Shown piece by piece: positions 46,356 through 57,068 of a stretch of 64,000 bases of DNA; the stretch's first letter is position 1; each line of letters starts with the position of its first letter. The DNA is from Epichloe hybrida. Lineage: Eukaryota > Ascomycota > Sordariomycetes > Hypocreales > Clavicipitaceae. The stretch covers positions 2,310,781-2,374,780 of the forward strand of contig JAFEKR010000009.1 of the NCBI GenBank assembly GCA_019022495.1, written 5' to 3'. The notes beneath the pieces are model-generated. The model worked only from the letters and a program-made list of their open reading frames with translations, did not search any database and was not told the origin of the DNA. A program made the translations under genes and the position numbers.

Positions 46356-47468
46356 TCATGATGATTTTGGCGGCAACATGATATTATCAATGAGTCTAAC
46401 AGGAGGCCCGTCGGAATGTCCCAAGTCTTCGCCCTCCTGCGGATCCTCCACAGGGAGCATCTTGAGCGCACCGCTCAACACAGCACCTTTGCTCAGATCA
46501 ACCGTGTCCACCTCTTGCAACGTGTCCGGATCCGCAAGCGAGATGTAGTCGATCTCGAAGAGCGCTCGCTCCGAGGGCCTCAGCCCTCTCTGGGCCTCCA
46601 ATACCGCTTCACACGCGGCATGGGCGGCTCCCAAGATGGCAGCGCGACCCGTCGTCTCACCGCCGCGATACGCTTCCTCAGCAGCTCGCAGGGCCGAAAC
46701 CAGGGCGAGACCGACCCGGCGGCGACGCGTTCCGAGATAGACGTTGCGCGAGGCCATGGCGAGCCCATCCTGCTCACGCCGGGTAGGGCAAACGACGACT
46801 TGGGCGGGCACCATGAGGTCCTGCACCATGCGGCGGACCACGACCGTCTGCTGCACGTCCTTTTGTCCAAGGTACACGCGCTCCGGCTGGACAATGTTGA
46901 GCAGCTTCATGCAGACGGTGGCGACGCCGCGAAAGAAGGTGGGCCGACTGGCTCCCTCGAGGACCTCGGCCACGGGCGTGATGGTGACGAAGCTCCCCTT
47001 GCTGTCGACGGCCTGGCCCGGGAACCCGGAGGGATACATGTCGGGCGTGGCGGGCGCGAAGACGGCCGATATCCGGCCCAGGTTGGCCCCGTCGTCGGCC
47101 AGCTCGCGGTCCAGCCTGGCCAGCGCCGCCGTGTCGGCGTCCCATGTGACGGGGTACGAGGCCAGGTCCTCGCCGACGCCGAACTGCGCCGGGTTGACGT
47201 AGATGCTCACCACGACGTGGTGGTTCTCCCTCGCGGCCGCCCGGATCAAGGCGAGGTGGCCCTCGTGCAGGGCGCCCATGGTAGGGACGAGCCCGACGCT
47301 GCGATGGTTCATCATGTGCGGCCTCCTCCACCTGCGAACTTCCTCCACGGCGCGGAGAACCCGGATCGGCGTCGCGGGCACCGTCTCCTTGGCGGTCCGT
47401 GGTCCGCGGCCTGATGCATACTGATGGGTGGCACGTGACCCGATCCGATTACATGCCAGACGTTGCAT
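46356..47468 (-). CDS. PAN6: Pantoate-beta-alanine ligase (pantothenate synthetase)
   Basis: One exon, 370 residues from Met47468 (MQRLACNRIGSRATHQ). The frame is open further upstream, but that part encodes a Phe/Pro-rich run from homopolymers. The conserved core is complete: GLVPTMGALHEGHLALI (HIGH-like ATP motif HEGH), VVVSIYVNPAQFGVGEDLASYP, FAPATPDMYP, RPTFFRGVATVCMKLLNIVQPERVYLGQKDVQQ, PTRREQDGLAMASRNVYL (KMSKS-equivalent SRN) and the C-terminal IDYISLADPDTL. The enzyme joins pantoate and beta-alanine with ATP to give pantothenate, the CoA precursor. The Arg-rich, acid-free N terminus of about 30 residues could be a mitochondrial presequence. The gene is GC-rich and intronless. Confidence 0.95.
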   Translation of the reverse strand: MQRLACNRIGSRATHQYASGRGPRTAKETVPATPIRVLRAVEEVRRWRRPHMMNHRSVGLVPTMGALHEGHLALIRAAARENHHVVVSIYVNPAQFGVGEDLASYPVTWDADTAALARLDRELADDGANLGRISAVFAPATPDMYPSGFPGQAVDSKGSFVTITPVAEVLEGASRPTFFRGVATVCMKLLNIVQPERVYLGQKDVQQTVVVRRMVQDLMVPAQVVVCPTRREQDGLAMASRNVYLGTRRRRVGLALVSALRAAEEAYRGGETTGRAAILGAAHAACEAVLEAQRGLRPSERALFEIDYISLADPDTLQEVDTVDLSKGAVLSGALKMLPVEDPQEGEDLGHSDGPPVRLIDNIMLPPKSS

Positions 47469-47981
47469 CGTTGCGAAGGGCGGACAGATGGGGAAAAAAA
47501 AAAAAAATTTGGGTACAAAGATTTTTTGACGTAGGTATGAAGAGAGGGGGGGGGGGAAGAAATTCAAAAAAATTCAAGTTCCCATTTTCTGGGCCGCAAT
47601 GGCTCCGAGAAGAACAGGAACTTCTGCCTGTCGTGATGGTTTCTGCGGCGGAGGTTTGGGGACGGATGGGAAGTTTCGGCGGCGATGGGAAAGTGGATGA
47701 GTAAGCTGATTGATTGGATGGGTTATGCTGATGGACGTTGGCGGAAGAACTGATTCGGAGACTTTTCTTAACCCTTATCCAACCTCATCCTCTTCCTGCG
47801 TCCTCTGGATCCTCTGGAGCCTAGTCCGCAGAGCTGATGGTTGTGCTACCGGCGGCGGCGGCGCCGTGACGACAAATGGCGAGTTACTTCGACCCGTCTC
47901 GACCCCCCCATTTTCTTCTCCCTCGTCACAACCACGTGCCTTCTTCATTCAGCCTGGGCGGACTCAAGAGTCAAAACACCA
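47469..47981. promoter_or_regulatory. Divergent promoter PAN6 / PPxY protein
   Basis: 513 bases between divergent starts, with an A13 run (47494-47506) and a G10 run (47547-47556). No specific binding site recognised. Confidence 0.5.
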
Positions 47982-48650
47982 ATGGATCCTCCTCCCTCGT
48001 ACAACGACATCGCGAATCCCACGACTGACGACTCCAGACCTCACACGCCCGCGACGTTCCATATCCTCGGCAGCTTCATCTACTCGGACCGAAACCCCGC
48101 CGGCGAGCCGCTCTACGAACTCTCCCACCAAATCGACCACCTTCGCGACACGACGAGGTCCATGTCCATCAACAGGCTGGACAGCACCAGCAGGGTCCAG
48201 AACGGCACCTCCCGGATGGTGACGCGAAAACGCCACATCTACGACTTGAAACACCCCGGGATTCTGACTGGTCCTCTGTTCCTGTACCACGCCGATTCCG
48301 TCTCAAGGTACAGCCTGTGTTCGTTTGGCATATGCACCGTTCGCGCACCACGGCGCTTCTTCTCATCAGCGCAGGGCTTCCAGGTCCATCGTGCTGTGAA
48401 GGATGCGGATCGCGACGTCGTCCCGCGCGGCCATCTGTTCTCCGTCGCGTCGACCAGGAGGGGCCAAGTGCGGTTCGAGTGGTCCGACCCGGGCGGCGAG
48501 ATCATCGCCAGAGAGCTGGACTCTCCGCTGGCAAAGCACAGCTTGTTCATCACGATGGAAATGAATGAGATGGCGAGGGATGCGCTCGTCACGGCGTGGG
48601 TGTTGAGAGTGTGGTGGCAGATTGCGCGGAGTCCGCGTTACGAATTATGA
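47982..48650 (+). CDS. Hypothetical protein with N-terminal PPxY motif, LURP/tubby-like fold possible
   Basis: 222 residues in one exon from Met47982. The N terminus MDPPPSYNDI holds a PPxY motif (PPSY), the ligand for WW domains of Rsp5-type ubiquitin ligases. The rest looks like a compact beta-rich domain: FHILGSFIYSDRNPAGEPLYELS, RKRHIYDLKHPGILTGPLF, FEWSDPGGEIIARELD, then a C-terminal helix ALVTAWVLRVWWQIAR. Alternating strands and a hydrophobic final helix recall LURP-one/scramblase-like folds, but this is inference from pattern only. The frame is open upstream to 47841; the later Met gives the conserved-looking start. Confidence 0.7.
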   Translation: MDPPPSYNDIANPTTDDSRPHTPATFHILGSFIYSDRNPAGEPLYELSHQIDHLRDTTRSMSINRLDSTSRVQNGTSRMVTRKRHIYDLKHPGILTGPLFLYHADSVSRYSLCSFGICTVRAPRRFFSSAQGFQVHRAVKDADRDVVPRGHLFSVASTRRGQVRFEWSDPGGEIIARELDSPLAKHSLFITMEMNEMARDALVTAWVLRVWWQIARSPRYEL

Positions 48651-48783
48651 CTTGTCTCGTTTTTGTGTGTGTGTGTGTGTGTGTGTTTTTTTTTACGCTG
48701 ATAATATGACCGGCATGCATGCGAAAGAAAAGCTCAACCATGCACGCCTTCTTACTTCTCGCCATCTAATGCGGCGTTTTCTC

Positions 48784-50246
48784 TCAATAAATGTCCCAGA
48801 GGCTGACTCTGCCGTCTTTCGCGCCCGCGGCAACCCAATGCGCTGTTTTGACTCTATGGGTTCTCCGATCCAAGACGCTCATGCGGCCTACATCAACTGT
48901 CTCGTTGACGTCCTGTGCCTGCATCTCCGAGCCGGATCCCACGTCGGAGAAGGTGACGGCATATGCGCCCTCCTTGTGCCACTTGAGTACCGCCAGCTCT
49001 TTCATAGTCTTGCAAGAGTACACGCGGATTTTGGAGTCCCAACCAGCAGTGGCAAAAATGCTGCCGTCAGAACGTACCTCGAGACTTTGCTGTCCAGAAT
49101 GCTTAGTATTGACGACCTTTTTAGCATGTTTCCACTCCTGCAACAGTGTTTGCTGGGGTTTGCTTTCAGGTGTGGCTTCTTCTTTGAGTCTCTTTGAGAG
49201 TAAAGAAGGCGTCTCTGGAGTGCTGGTGCCGACTTCTTCAATAATGCGCTCGCTTGGGCTGAAAGGCTTGGCCATCTCCTGCAGCGCAGTAGGGATGGGA
49301 TGCTTCGCAATGATGGAATCGGCGCCGGAGGTGAAGAAGCAGTCCCTGTCTCGGCGAACATCCAGGGACAAGATGGGCTGCGAATGAGCCTGACATCGAT
49401 ATGTCTGGATCCAGTTGCCGGTCGCATCTAGCTGATGCGCGGATGCATATCCGTTTTCGAATGCCACAATGAGCGTCAGTCTGCTTTGGTGATGAAGCAA
49501 TGATAGACTCATGGCCATGCCGTTTGATGATCCTGGTCTGACGGTGTGTGTGCGTGTCTGAGATGGCAAGGTATAGATGTCCACCTGTCAGGGGTAATAC
49601 TTAGCCACAAGCCATGAGACAGGAAGCCGGGGAAACGAAGCATACCGCCTCCGACGCCAACGTATTGGGAACTGCTATCAAAATCTCCGATGCGGACCCG
49701 AGAAATCTTGTGCAAGAGGTCGTCTCTTCTGCTGGGCAAGCTGTAAATGAGCAAAAGTTGGCCGTGTTGACTTCCAGGAAATGAAGCATCCAGGGTTTTG
49801 GCCTATCCTCAGTCGATCCATCTAGTGGCAGTGCTGTGCTCAGGTCACTTTCATCCTTTTCCCTTACTTGCCAGACGATGAGCTTATGATCTCGTCCATG
49901 CCTGCAGAACAGTGTTAGTAGACCTGAAACACAGTGACATCTCACAGAAGAAAAAAAAAAAAAGATGTAGAGGGCAAATTGGAAAAGGACGCGGCCGAAC
50001 CGACGTCGCTTCAGCAAAAAAAACCTACGTGATAACCTTGTCGTCTCCCCATCCGCGAAGCCCCAGGATCGCACTCTCATGAGCCTTCCAGACGGCCCTT
50101 GCACGCATAATCATGAGGTCCCAGAGCACCACGAATCCCTCCGAGTCCCCCGTGGCCAAGCGCTCATTGTTTCGGACAAACGCTGCTGCGTGGACGGCGG
50201 CCCGGTGGCCTCGAAAGACGAATTTTGGGGCCGGCACGCCGGGCAT
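48784..50246 (-). CDS. ASA1: ASTRA-associated protein ASA1 (WD40)
   Basis: Minus-strand exons 50246-50029, 49901-49646 and 49584-48784 join in frame to 424 residues, the usual Asa1 size. It starts [18 protein letters not shown], a typical first WD blade. [20 protein letters not shown] and [10 protein letters not shown] follow across the first junction, and [22 protein letters not shown] is created by the second. Later blades are [36 protein letters not shown] and [18 protein letters not shown]. Asa1 is a subunit of the ASTRA complex with Tra1, Rvb1/2 and Tel2-type partners, linked to PIKK stability and chromatin. Intron 2 is 61 nt; intron 1 is 127 nt and contains A-runs. Confidence 0.9.
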
Positions 50247-50992
50247 TTTTCTTCTTCTTTTTTTTTTTCGATGCGCGACACGATTTCGGCCGGTCCGACG
50301 TGGGCTACCCGATCGATCCCCCTGCTATGGTGCGTCTGCTTGACTCATAGCGTGGCGTTTATTTCGGCTGAAGCAACATGGTTAAAGCGATTAGCAGTAT
50401 CCGTCGATGTTGCGCTGCAGGTTCGAGAAATGGAAGAGGCAAATGTCGAATTGAATGCGAGATGACGGAGCCGACGAGCAGCCTTGGAAGTGGGGCAGTA
50501 CAGAATTATCTTGGAGGTGCAACGCAGCGTTAACAACACTTGGTTGAACACACAAAGGTGGCATGTATTTCTAGCTAGACAAAGGCGAATGGCAACAGAA
50601 GGCATCGCACTCGAATAATTGGGCAGATGATGACGGTATGCCACGATACGGAAAGGAGGGTGAAAGCGTCGGTAACCACAACGACAAGATGAAGACGAAC
50701 GCCGTTCCAGCACCAACGTCGAGTGAAGATGGTGATCATCTTGATGCACCCATCGGGCAGCCCCCTCGCTCAGATCAACACGAGAGTTTTTATGATTTTT
50801 TATTTTAAGAAATCTGGCTTTATTCTCCGGCCTACTGCCCCAAGTAAATGTCATGAACGGGCCCGTGATATCCCATCTATGCAGTATGCTTTTCCACAGG
50901 GGTATCGAAGCATGCCTTTGTCCATTCACCATCTATGATGCCCCTTTTGTCTCTGTTCCCTCTCGTCTTCAGGAGCCTTGATCATCCCCACA
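50247..50992. other. Intergenic DNA, no supported gene
   Basis: 746 bases: ASA1 promoter on the left, 3' flank of the TPR gene on the right. A 195-codon minus-strand frame (50345-50932) has no family features and unlikely composition; I do not call it. Confidence 0.5.
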
Positions 50993-52134
50993 TCATGTGG
51001 GCTTGGACTCGCCATCACCCGATGTGAAATTCATGCTGTAGCCACCCGACTTCTCGTCCTTGACCATCTGGAAATTATTCGTACTGAGACCAAATGGCTT
51101 CAGAATCCCGTCCCCCAGCGTCCTCAGCTTCCCCCACATCTCCGACATCTCACTCTCCTGCGCGGCCTTTGTCCTAGGCGGCAGCGCGACAAGCTGCCTC
51201 CGAACTTCGCGTAGATCCGCCGGACCAAGACCCGGCGTGTCAGACAGCAGCTTGTAGTCCTCCTCTGCACCAGCGAGGTTCTGCCACCCGCCGGCTTCGG
51301 AACGCGCACGAGCACGCCGCAGAAGTGCCTTGGTGCGAATCCTGTGTACATCCGCTTTTCTTGTCTCGGCCACTGACTTGGCGGTGTCTGATTCTGATGA
51401 TGGCGGTGGAGGCGCCGACGCGGACGCGGACGCGGCTCGAGTTGCGCCAGAACTGACGATTTCCTCGTCGACTTCATCGTCTGTCTTTTCGACTTTGGGC
51501 GCCGAGGAACCCTTCTGTCCCCCGGAGACATGCTGCTTCCCCTCGGCCTCGGTGCCCGCTGGCTCTGTCCCGTCCTCATTCTTTTGCAGCGCCGCTATGC
51601 CATCCAGCGCCTTGGTGGCGACCTTGATGGCGTCTTTCCACTGCTCCAGTTGTAGATGGCAGGCAGCCATGTTGCTCTGGATGACGGCGCGCTCATAGTC
51701 CAAGTAGTTGGGGCATGTTGAGATGGCGTCTTCATACTTTGACAGGGCATTTTCGTAGTCCTTTGCCGAGTACAACGCGTTGGCTTCCGCCTTGATGGTG
51801 TTGGACTCCACGAGAAGAGCCTTTTTTTCAGTCACGCCCCCCAAAAAAAACATCCGACCTTTATTAGCTACGGATTCAGGAAGCAAAAAAAAAAAAAGGT
51901 CAAGTGAGATGTATGCACTAGGATTGAGGGGCTGACAACATGAGGTCCCGGAAGAGTGGGAAGAGGAGCATCAGGACTAACTAAGCAGAGGGGGAACGCC
52001 AGATGAACGTTTTGACTTACCCTTTCCTCGTCAGGTGAAAACCTGACCACCTCGGCTCCGGCATTCTCCTCGGGATTCTTGATGGCGTCGACCCGATCCG
52101 GGGCGGCGTCCTTTTGGTCCGACGGCCCTGTCAT
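50993..52134 (-). CDS. TTC1-like TPR protein
   Basis: Exon 1 (52134-52021) encodes MTGPSDQKDAAPDRVDAIKN to SPDEER. A 200-nt intron (GTAAGT...AAAG) leads into exon 2 (51820-50993). Total 313 residues. The TPR block begins LLVESNTIKAEANALYSAKDYENALSKYEDAISTCP, then YLDYERAVIQSNMAACHLQLEQWKDAIKVATKAL. An acidic/Ala-Ser-Pro linker interrupts it before KADVHRIRTKALLRRARARSEAG and YKLLSDTP, the third TPR. The C terminus has MWGKLRTLGDGILKPFGLSTNNFQMVKDEKSGGYSMNF, diagnostic of TTC1 relatives. These bind Hsp70/Hsp90 C termini or small G proteins; the exact partner is not known here. It is divergent from the HAD gene over 436 bp. Confidence 0.85.
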
Positions 52135-52570
52135 TCTGGCAGGCAAATGCGATTACTGATGGCGGATGCCAGACTTTTTGTCGTCAATCGAGTTGCAGAC
52201 GTTTGAGCAAAAGGAAGCAGCTGTTGCCAACTGGGCCCAGGTGGGGGCGGGGCGGGGCGGGGCATGCGAAAGACTGAACTTTGACCATGAACGAAGAAAC
52301 TGAATCTCATATAGTTTCATAAAAGTTTCACTCGCAATCGCAAATGGGCGAGAAAAAGGACAATATCTTCTTATTGTTTCCCGGTACCACCTCGGCTACT
52401 GCTCAGATCATCAGGCGCCCAACCCAACCGGGAGTCATATCTATTCCCACGGCTTGCCCAGGGCGACCAAATACTCTCGACCCCCTGACAAACAACATTT
52501 GGTCACCAAAAGTTGGTTTCTTCCACAAAATATCATTCAAAAACCAATACCCAAACCAACCATCTTCATC
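52135..52570. promoter_or_regulatory. Divergent promoter TPR / HAD genes
   Basis: 436 bases. Contains a GC box-like run of ggggc units at about 52242-52263 and a TATA-like catatagtttcataa around 52309-52323. Confidence 0.5.
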
Positions 52571-53436
52571 ATGGCCCCCAAGAAAGAGTACGTCCTCTCA
52601 CCCCCCCCCCCCCTCTTCCTCCCACCAAACTCACACCCAAAAGCTTCCCCCCAGTCCGAGCATGCATCTTCGACATGGACGGCCTCCTCCTCGACACAGA
52701 GGACCTATACACGCTCTGCGTGAACCTCGTCCTGGAGAGATACGGCCGGCCCCCGATGCCCTGGTCCGTCAAGGCCAAGCTCCAGGGCCGCCCCGGCCCC
52801 GAAGCCAACAAGATCTTCTCTGACTGGGCCAACCTCCCCATCAGCCGGGAGCAGTACAACTCGGAGCTCTCGGTCCTCCACCGAGAAAAGTTCGCGGCGG
52901 CGAGGCCGCTCCCCGGCGTCCCGGAGCTGCTCGCCGGGCTGGCGCCCAAGAGCAGCAGCGTCCACGTTGCTCTCGCGACGAGCTCGGCCGCCGCCAACTT
53001 CAGGCTCAAGACGGAGCACCTGGCCGACTTGTTCTCCGCGTTCCCCGAGAACAGACGCGTGCTGGGCGACGACGCTCGCTTGGCGGCGGGCCGGGGGAAG
53101 CCGCTGCCCGACATCTTCCTGTTGGCTCTCAGGACCATCAACGACTCTCTGCCGTCCGGGGAGAAGCCCGTTGCCCCCGAGGAGTGCCTCGTGTTCGAGG
53201 ACTCGGTCCCGGGCGTGGAGGCCGGCCGCCGGGCCGGCATGAGGGTCGTCTGGGTTCCGCACCCAAAACTCAAGGAGGAGGTCGCTGGTCGGGAGGGGGA
53301 GATTCTGGCAGGTCGCGCGGGAGAGGCTGGCCATGTGGACATGCACCAGGTGGGAGAGGTTGATGACGGTTGGGCCGAGGAATTGACTACTTTGGAGTCA
53401 TTCCCCTTTGGGAAGTACGGAATTGTTCCTGCGTAA
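52571..53436 (+). CDS. HAD-superfamily phosphatase, pseudouridine-5'-phosphatase/GS1 type
   Basis: A 17-nt first exon (52571-52587, MAPKK plus two bases) and exon 2 (52644-53436) give 269 residues; the acceptor that restores MAPKKDFPPVRACIFDMDG is at 52643. HAD motif I is FDMDGLLLD (nucleophile Asp16, acid/base Asp18), motif II VALATSS, motif III GKPLPDIFLLAL (Lys), motif IV CLVFEDSVPGVEAGRRAGM. A helical cap lies between motifs I and II (LYTLCVNLVLERYGRPPMPW). The layout matches HDHD1/GS1-like hydrolases, which dephosphorylate 5'-nucleotides such as pseudouridine monophosphate or small sugar phosphates. Substrate is not certain. The gene is strikingly GC-rich, with most third positions G or C. 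Confidence 0.88.
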
Positions 53437-55589
53437 ATGGGGGGGGGGGCGTTTATCGGCATATTCTTGATATCATAACTCAGAGGCACAACAACTCCTT
53501 TTCTGTTTAGTTGGAAATCTAGGGAGATCAGTCAAGCTCAGGTGCAGATATCTCTCAATCTTAAAAATCTAGATCCCTTCTTCTTCATCTTTTTCTTCTT
53601 TCAGTAACAACTCTCTCTCATTCATCATGTGCTTTATATGTCCATGCTTCCAGTACATACCCGTGTCGAATCCGGCAAAGTCCTGAAACTCGTCGTACCG
53701 GCCGTATCCCCCGTCTCAGCCTCTATAGATCAACCCAGACTAGTGCAGCGATTGTCGAGAGACAGGGACTACCCGGCTGCCCAACGACTTCAGGGACACG
53801 CGCGCGCGAGATTTCGGAACCAGCCCCAGACCGGATACGGACGCGGACGAACGGGGAGCCGGGAAGAGGCTCCTTTGCTCTCGTAAACATGTCGGGGATC
53901 TCAGCTGTATCCAGAGGTACCTGCGGCGCGTGGTTGCGCATACGACAGTGTTGTTGTTGTTGTTGTTGTTGTTGTTGCTGATGCAGGCTTGGGGCATTCC
54001 TGGAGCTGGGATGACCAGAGACCCAGACGGAGCATGCAAGTCTTGATTCAATTTGAGCAGGGGAACATGACAACGCGGGTAGGAGAGTGTCCGAGACTTG
54101 GGTTATATTCGAGAAGTAACCAGATGGAAGTCTTCTGGATCGCAACCCCCCCTGTTTTGTTCTCCTCCTCTATCTACTCGTGATGGTAGTTGTCACTTGA
54201 AATTCTGTCTTTGTAGATCCGAGCTTGCGGAATCGGCGAGCGCTATTATGTTCTGCTCAGTAGTAACGAGGGGTTGACGTTGGCATGGACATTGTTCATG
54301 GTCTGGCCGGAGAAACACCGCATGTTGCGAACCGACGAGCACAGGAATTCGGGGTTCCTTCTCGGAATGTGCCCCACACCTCAGTCCGCGGGGAGGGGGT
54401 TCTCTGATCTGGACTCGATCATGATCAAAGAAGAAGTCGAAGATGACGATGACGGCCAAAGCCGGTGGTGCATCGGTGCCATCGGCAAGCGCCTCGAGTC
54501 AGTCATTAACATCATTGGTTGAAACATGCTCGCGCGCTCGGTCGGCACCAGCGGGGAGCCCGGCTTGTCGCTTGACGGATGCTTCCAGGGACCCCGCAGC
54601 GCACACCGACCAACCACATCATCCCGTTCCCATCTCATCCCAGGGGGAAGCCAAGTGAGCCAATCAGCTCCACTTCTGCTCCACTTGCGCACATGTGCAC
54701 AGTGGAGTTGTTAACATCTGCACCAGGCACGGCCGCACAGGTGGATGAAGCAAAAACTCGAATCAAGACCAAGATACATACGTATGTATGATATGCCCAA
54801 CGCCAACGGCCTGAATCCACGCAATTGGTGAGAGAGAGGGCGGCACAAACGGTCCGGCAGTGTGACGCCACCGATTGATTCTGTGCTTCTGTGCTTCTGT
54901 GCTTCTGTGCTGCACCGAATCAGCATGTACCGAGTACGGAGTATTCCGTGCCCGTACAAAAACCGTATCCTTCCAAGAAATGCCAGCAGATTGCTGGGGT
55001 GAGACAGGCACTGGATCGACCATGAACCCTTACCCCTTCAGCCTCGGTAGCCATCACATGCACGAGCTAAAACCGCTAAGCTTGTTCTAATTTGTCAGTG
55101 CCCCAGATTCAGCTCTTGGAGCATCACCATGTTCGGCGTTGAGTCCCCGGCGTTACGTGCAAGGGCTGAGAAAGGCTGTCCCTGTTCCTGCCGGGGCAAG
55201 CTCGGAGAGCAAAAGCTCGTGGGATCATCGACAGATCGAGAACGTGATTCATCATGTTTTTCCTGGCCATGTCCGTCCTGCAGGCCGAAGACAGCGGATC
55301 CGGCCTGCGGGCCGTGGAGCTGGGACAATCACAACGAGATGGGCCTCGAGCCGAAATTGCACCGTTACTCGTGAAGTCGTGTGGGCTCCAATTGTCTCAC
55401 TACTTGTTTGTGTCTTGTCATCCTGTCCGTTTCGAGCATAAATAGCTGGGTACAGAGCCAGGAGGGATTGCTCCCTGAGATTCTCCCTGAGGATGTCTTG
55501 GTTTGTTTCCTTATTAGCCTTCCTCCTCCCCTTCGCATCGTCGACAACCTCCTCGGGTGGCGCGTAGCTCCGTTGATCTGGTCAAGTTT

Positions 55590-55640
<51 letters not shown>

Positions 55641-55695
55641 CCATTCATATAGCCCGCCTACCACTTGGTTCCGTCGAACAGAAATCGTTCCCGAG
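53437..55695. other. Gene-poor 2.3 kb
   Basis: No supported gene. Contains a (GTT)n run at 53950-53978, four tandem ctgtgcttc 9-mers at about 54879-54913, a tacggagta motif at 54935-54943 with attccgt beside it, and a (TGCTGT)n/(TGC)n run at 55590-55641 just upstream of the flavoprotein gene. Short frames such as 54274-54522 show no family features. Confidence 0.5.
55590..55641. repeat. TGCTGT/TGC microsatellite
   Basis: About 52 bases of (tgctgt)n then (tgc)n, within the likely 5' leader, 55 bases before the start codon at 55696. Confidence 0.9.
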
Positions 55696-57068
55696 ATGTG
55701 GTTCAGCGCCGCTGCCTTGGTGTGCTCGCTGCCTCTGCTTGCTTTCGCGGCGCCGGTGGCTGAGAATAGGCCCCGGGCTCAGTACGATGTCATCATTGTC
55801 GGCGGTGGTCCGGCTGGGCTGAGCGCTCTGAGCGGTTTGGCCCGAGTTCGTCGCAAGGTGCTGATGATAGACTCGGGTGTCTACCGCAACGGCAAAACGA
55901 GACACATGCATGATGTTATAGGCAACGATGGTAAGTACATAATGACATGTCCTGGCGCCTTCCTCTTTTGCCACTGGTAGAGATAAAATACCGTGTGTGA
56001 ATCCCATCACACGTTACGGTTTACTTGGTGTGTTGTTGGCTAACCAAACCGAACCTGTTGTGCCGGCCAGGCCTCCAGCCAGCTTACCACCGATGGCTGG
56101 CCCGCCAGCAGATATCCCATTACGGCAGCGTCAACATGACCAACGGGACGGTTTCCAAGATTCAGCCGGAGCAGAACAACACCTACTTCACCGTGACGGG
56201 CAAATACCCGGGCGAACACCCAGACGACAAGAACTTCAGCTTCACTGCCAGGAAGATCGTTCTGGCCACCGGTCTCCGCGACCTGATCCCCGGCACACCC
56301 GGCCTCGCCGAGAACTGGGCCAACGGCATCTTCTGGTGTGACTGGTGTGACGGCTACGAACACGCCGATCAACGCATTGGCGTGCTCGGTAACCTGACCA
56401 GCGTCCCCAGCACGGTTCTCGAAAGCCTCACCCTCTTCAAGAACATGGTCGCCTTTGTCAACGGCACCGACACACCTGCCAACCGTGAAGCGACGGAAAA
56501 GTCCAGCCCCCGGTGGCGGGAGTACCTGAAGCTGCACAATATCCAGGTCGAGAACCGCACCATCGTCGCGATTGAGCGACTGCGAGATGGCTCCGACCCG
56601 ACGGCCGACCCTTCTCTCCCCACGCACCCAGAGCATGACCTCTTCCGGGTCCACTTCACCGACGGCGAGTCGACGACGAGAGACGCCTTCATCGCCAACT
56701 TCAAGTCGGAGCAGTACTCCCGCCTCGGCAAGGACCTCGGTGTCAGGATGTGCGGCGACAAGATGTGCGCCGACTCGGCAAGGGGCCTGGTGACGAGTGT
56801 GCCGGGCGTCTACGCCGTCGGCGACTGCAACTCGGACAACGTGACCAACATTCCGCACGCGCTCTTCAGCGGCAAGAGGACGGCCGTCTACCTGCATGTG
56901 CAGATGGAGCGCGAGAATGCCGCCGCCGAGCTCGCGGCCCTGAACGGCACCGCCGCCAACGCCAAGCGAAGCGTTCACGAGGAGGCCCGCTCCCTGTGGG
57001 ATTACATAAATGGTGATGTCGACGATGTGCTGTACGCTGCCGGCTCCTTTGAGTCCTTTGAGCAGTGA
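55696..57068 (+). CDS. Secreted thioredoxin-reductase-like FAD/NAD(P) oxidoreductase
   Basis: Exons 55696-55930 and 56071-57068 (140-nt intron) encode 410 residues. A signal peptide is clear: [22 protein letters not shown]. The FAD dinucleotide fold is [19 protein letters not shown] at 30-48. [14 protein letters not shown] precedes the redox-like site WCDWCDGYE near residue 170 (CxxC), where thioredoxin reductases have CxxC and gliotoxin-type oxidases CPYC. The NAD(P) fold follows ([10 protein letters not shown]), then the second FAD motif [27 protein letters not shown]. Several N-x-S/T sites (NGT, NNT, NLT, NRT, NVT) fit entry to the secretory route. Relatives act as disulfide oxidases or reductases, some in secondary metabolism; no biosynthetic cluster is visible here. 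Function and final location are inferred. Confidence 0.85.

Noticed and set aside
46416..47414. 332-codon plus-strand open frame
   Set aside because: It lies antisense to the complete PAN6 gene; GC-rich third positions keep the opposite strand open. Composition is Arg/His/Gly-rich with no domain.
50345..50932. 195-codon minus-strand frame
   Set aside because: No family features, unusual Arg/His/Ser composition, located in the ASA1 upstream region with no splice support.
52569..53489. 306-codon minus-strand open frame
   Set aside because: Antisense to the HAD phosphatase, whose motifs I to IV are intact on the plus strand.
56040..56978. 312-codon minus-strand open frame
   Set aside because: Antisense shadow of exon 2 of the thioredoxin-reductase-like gene.
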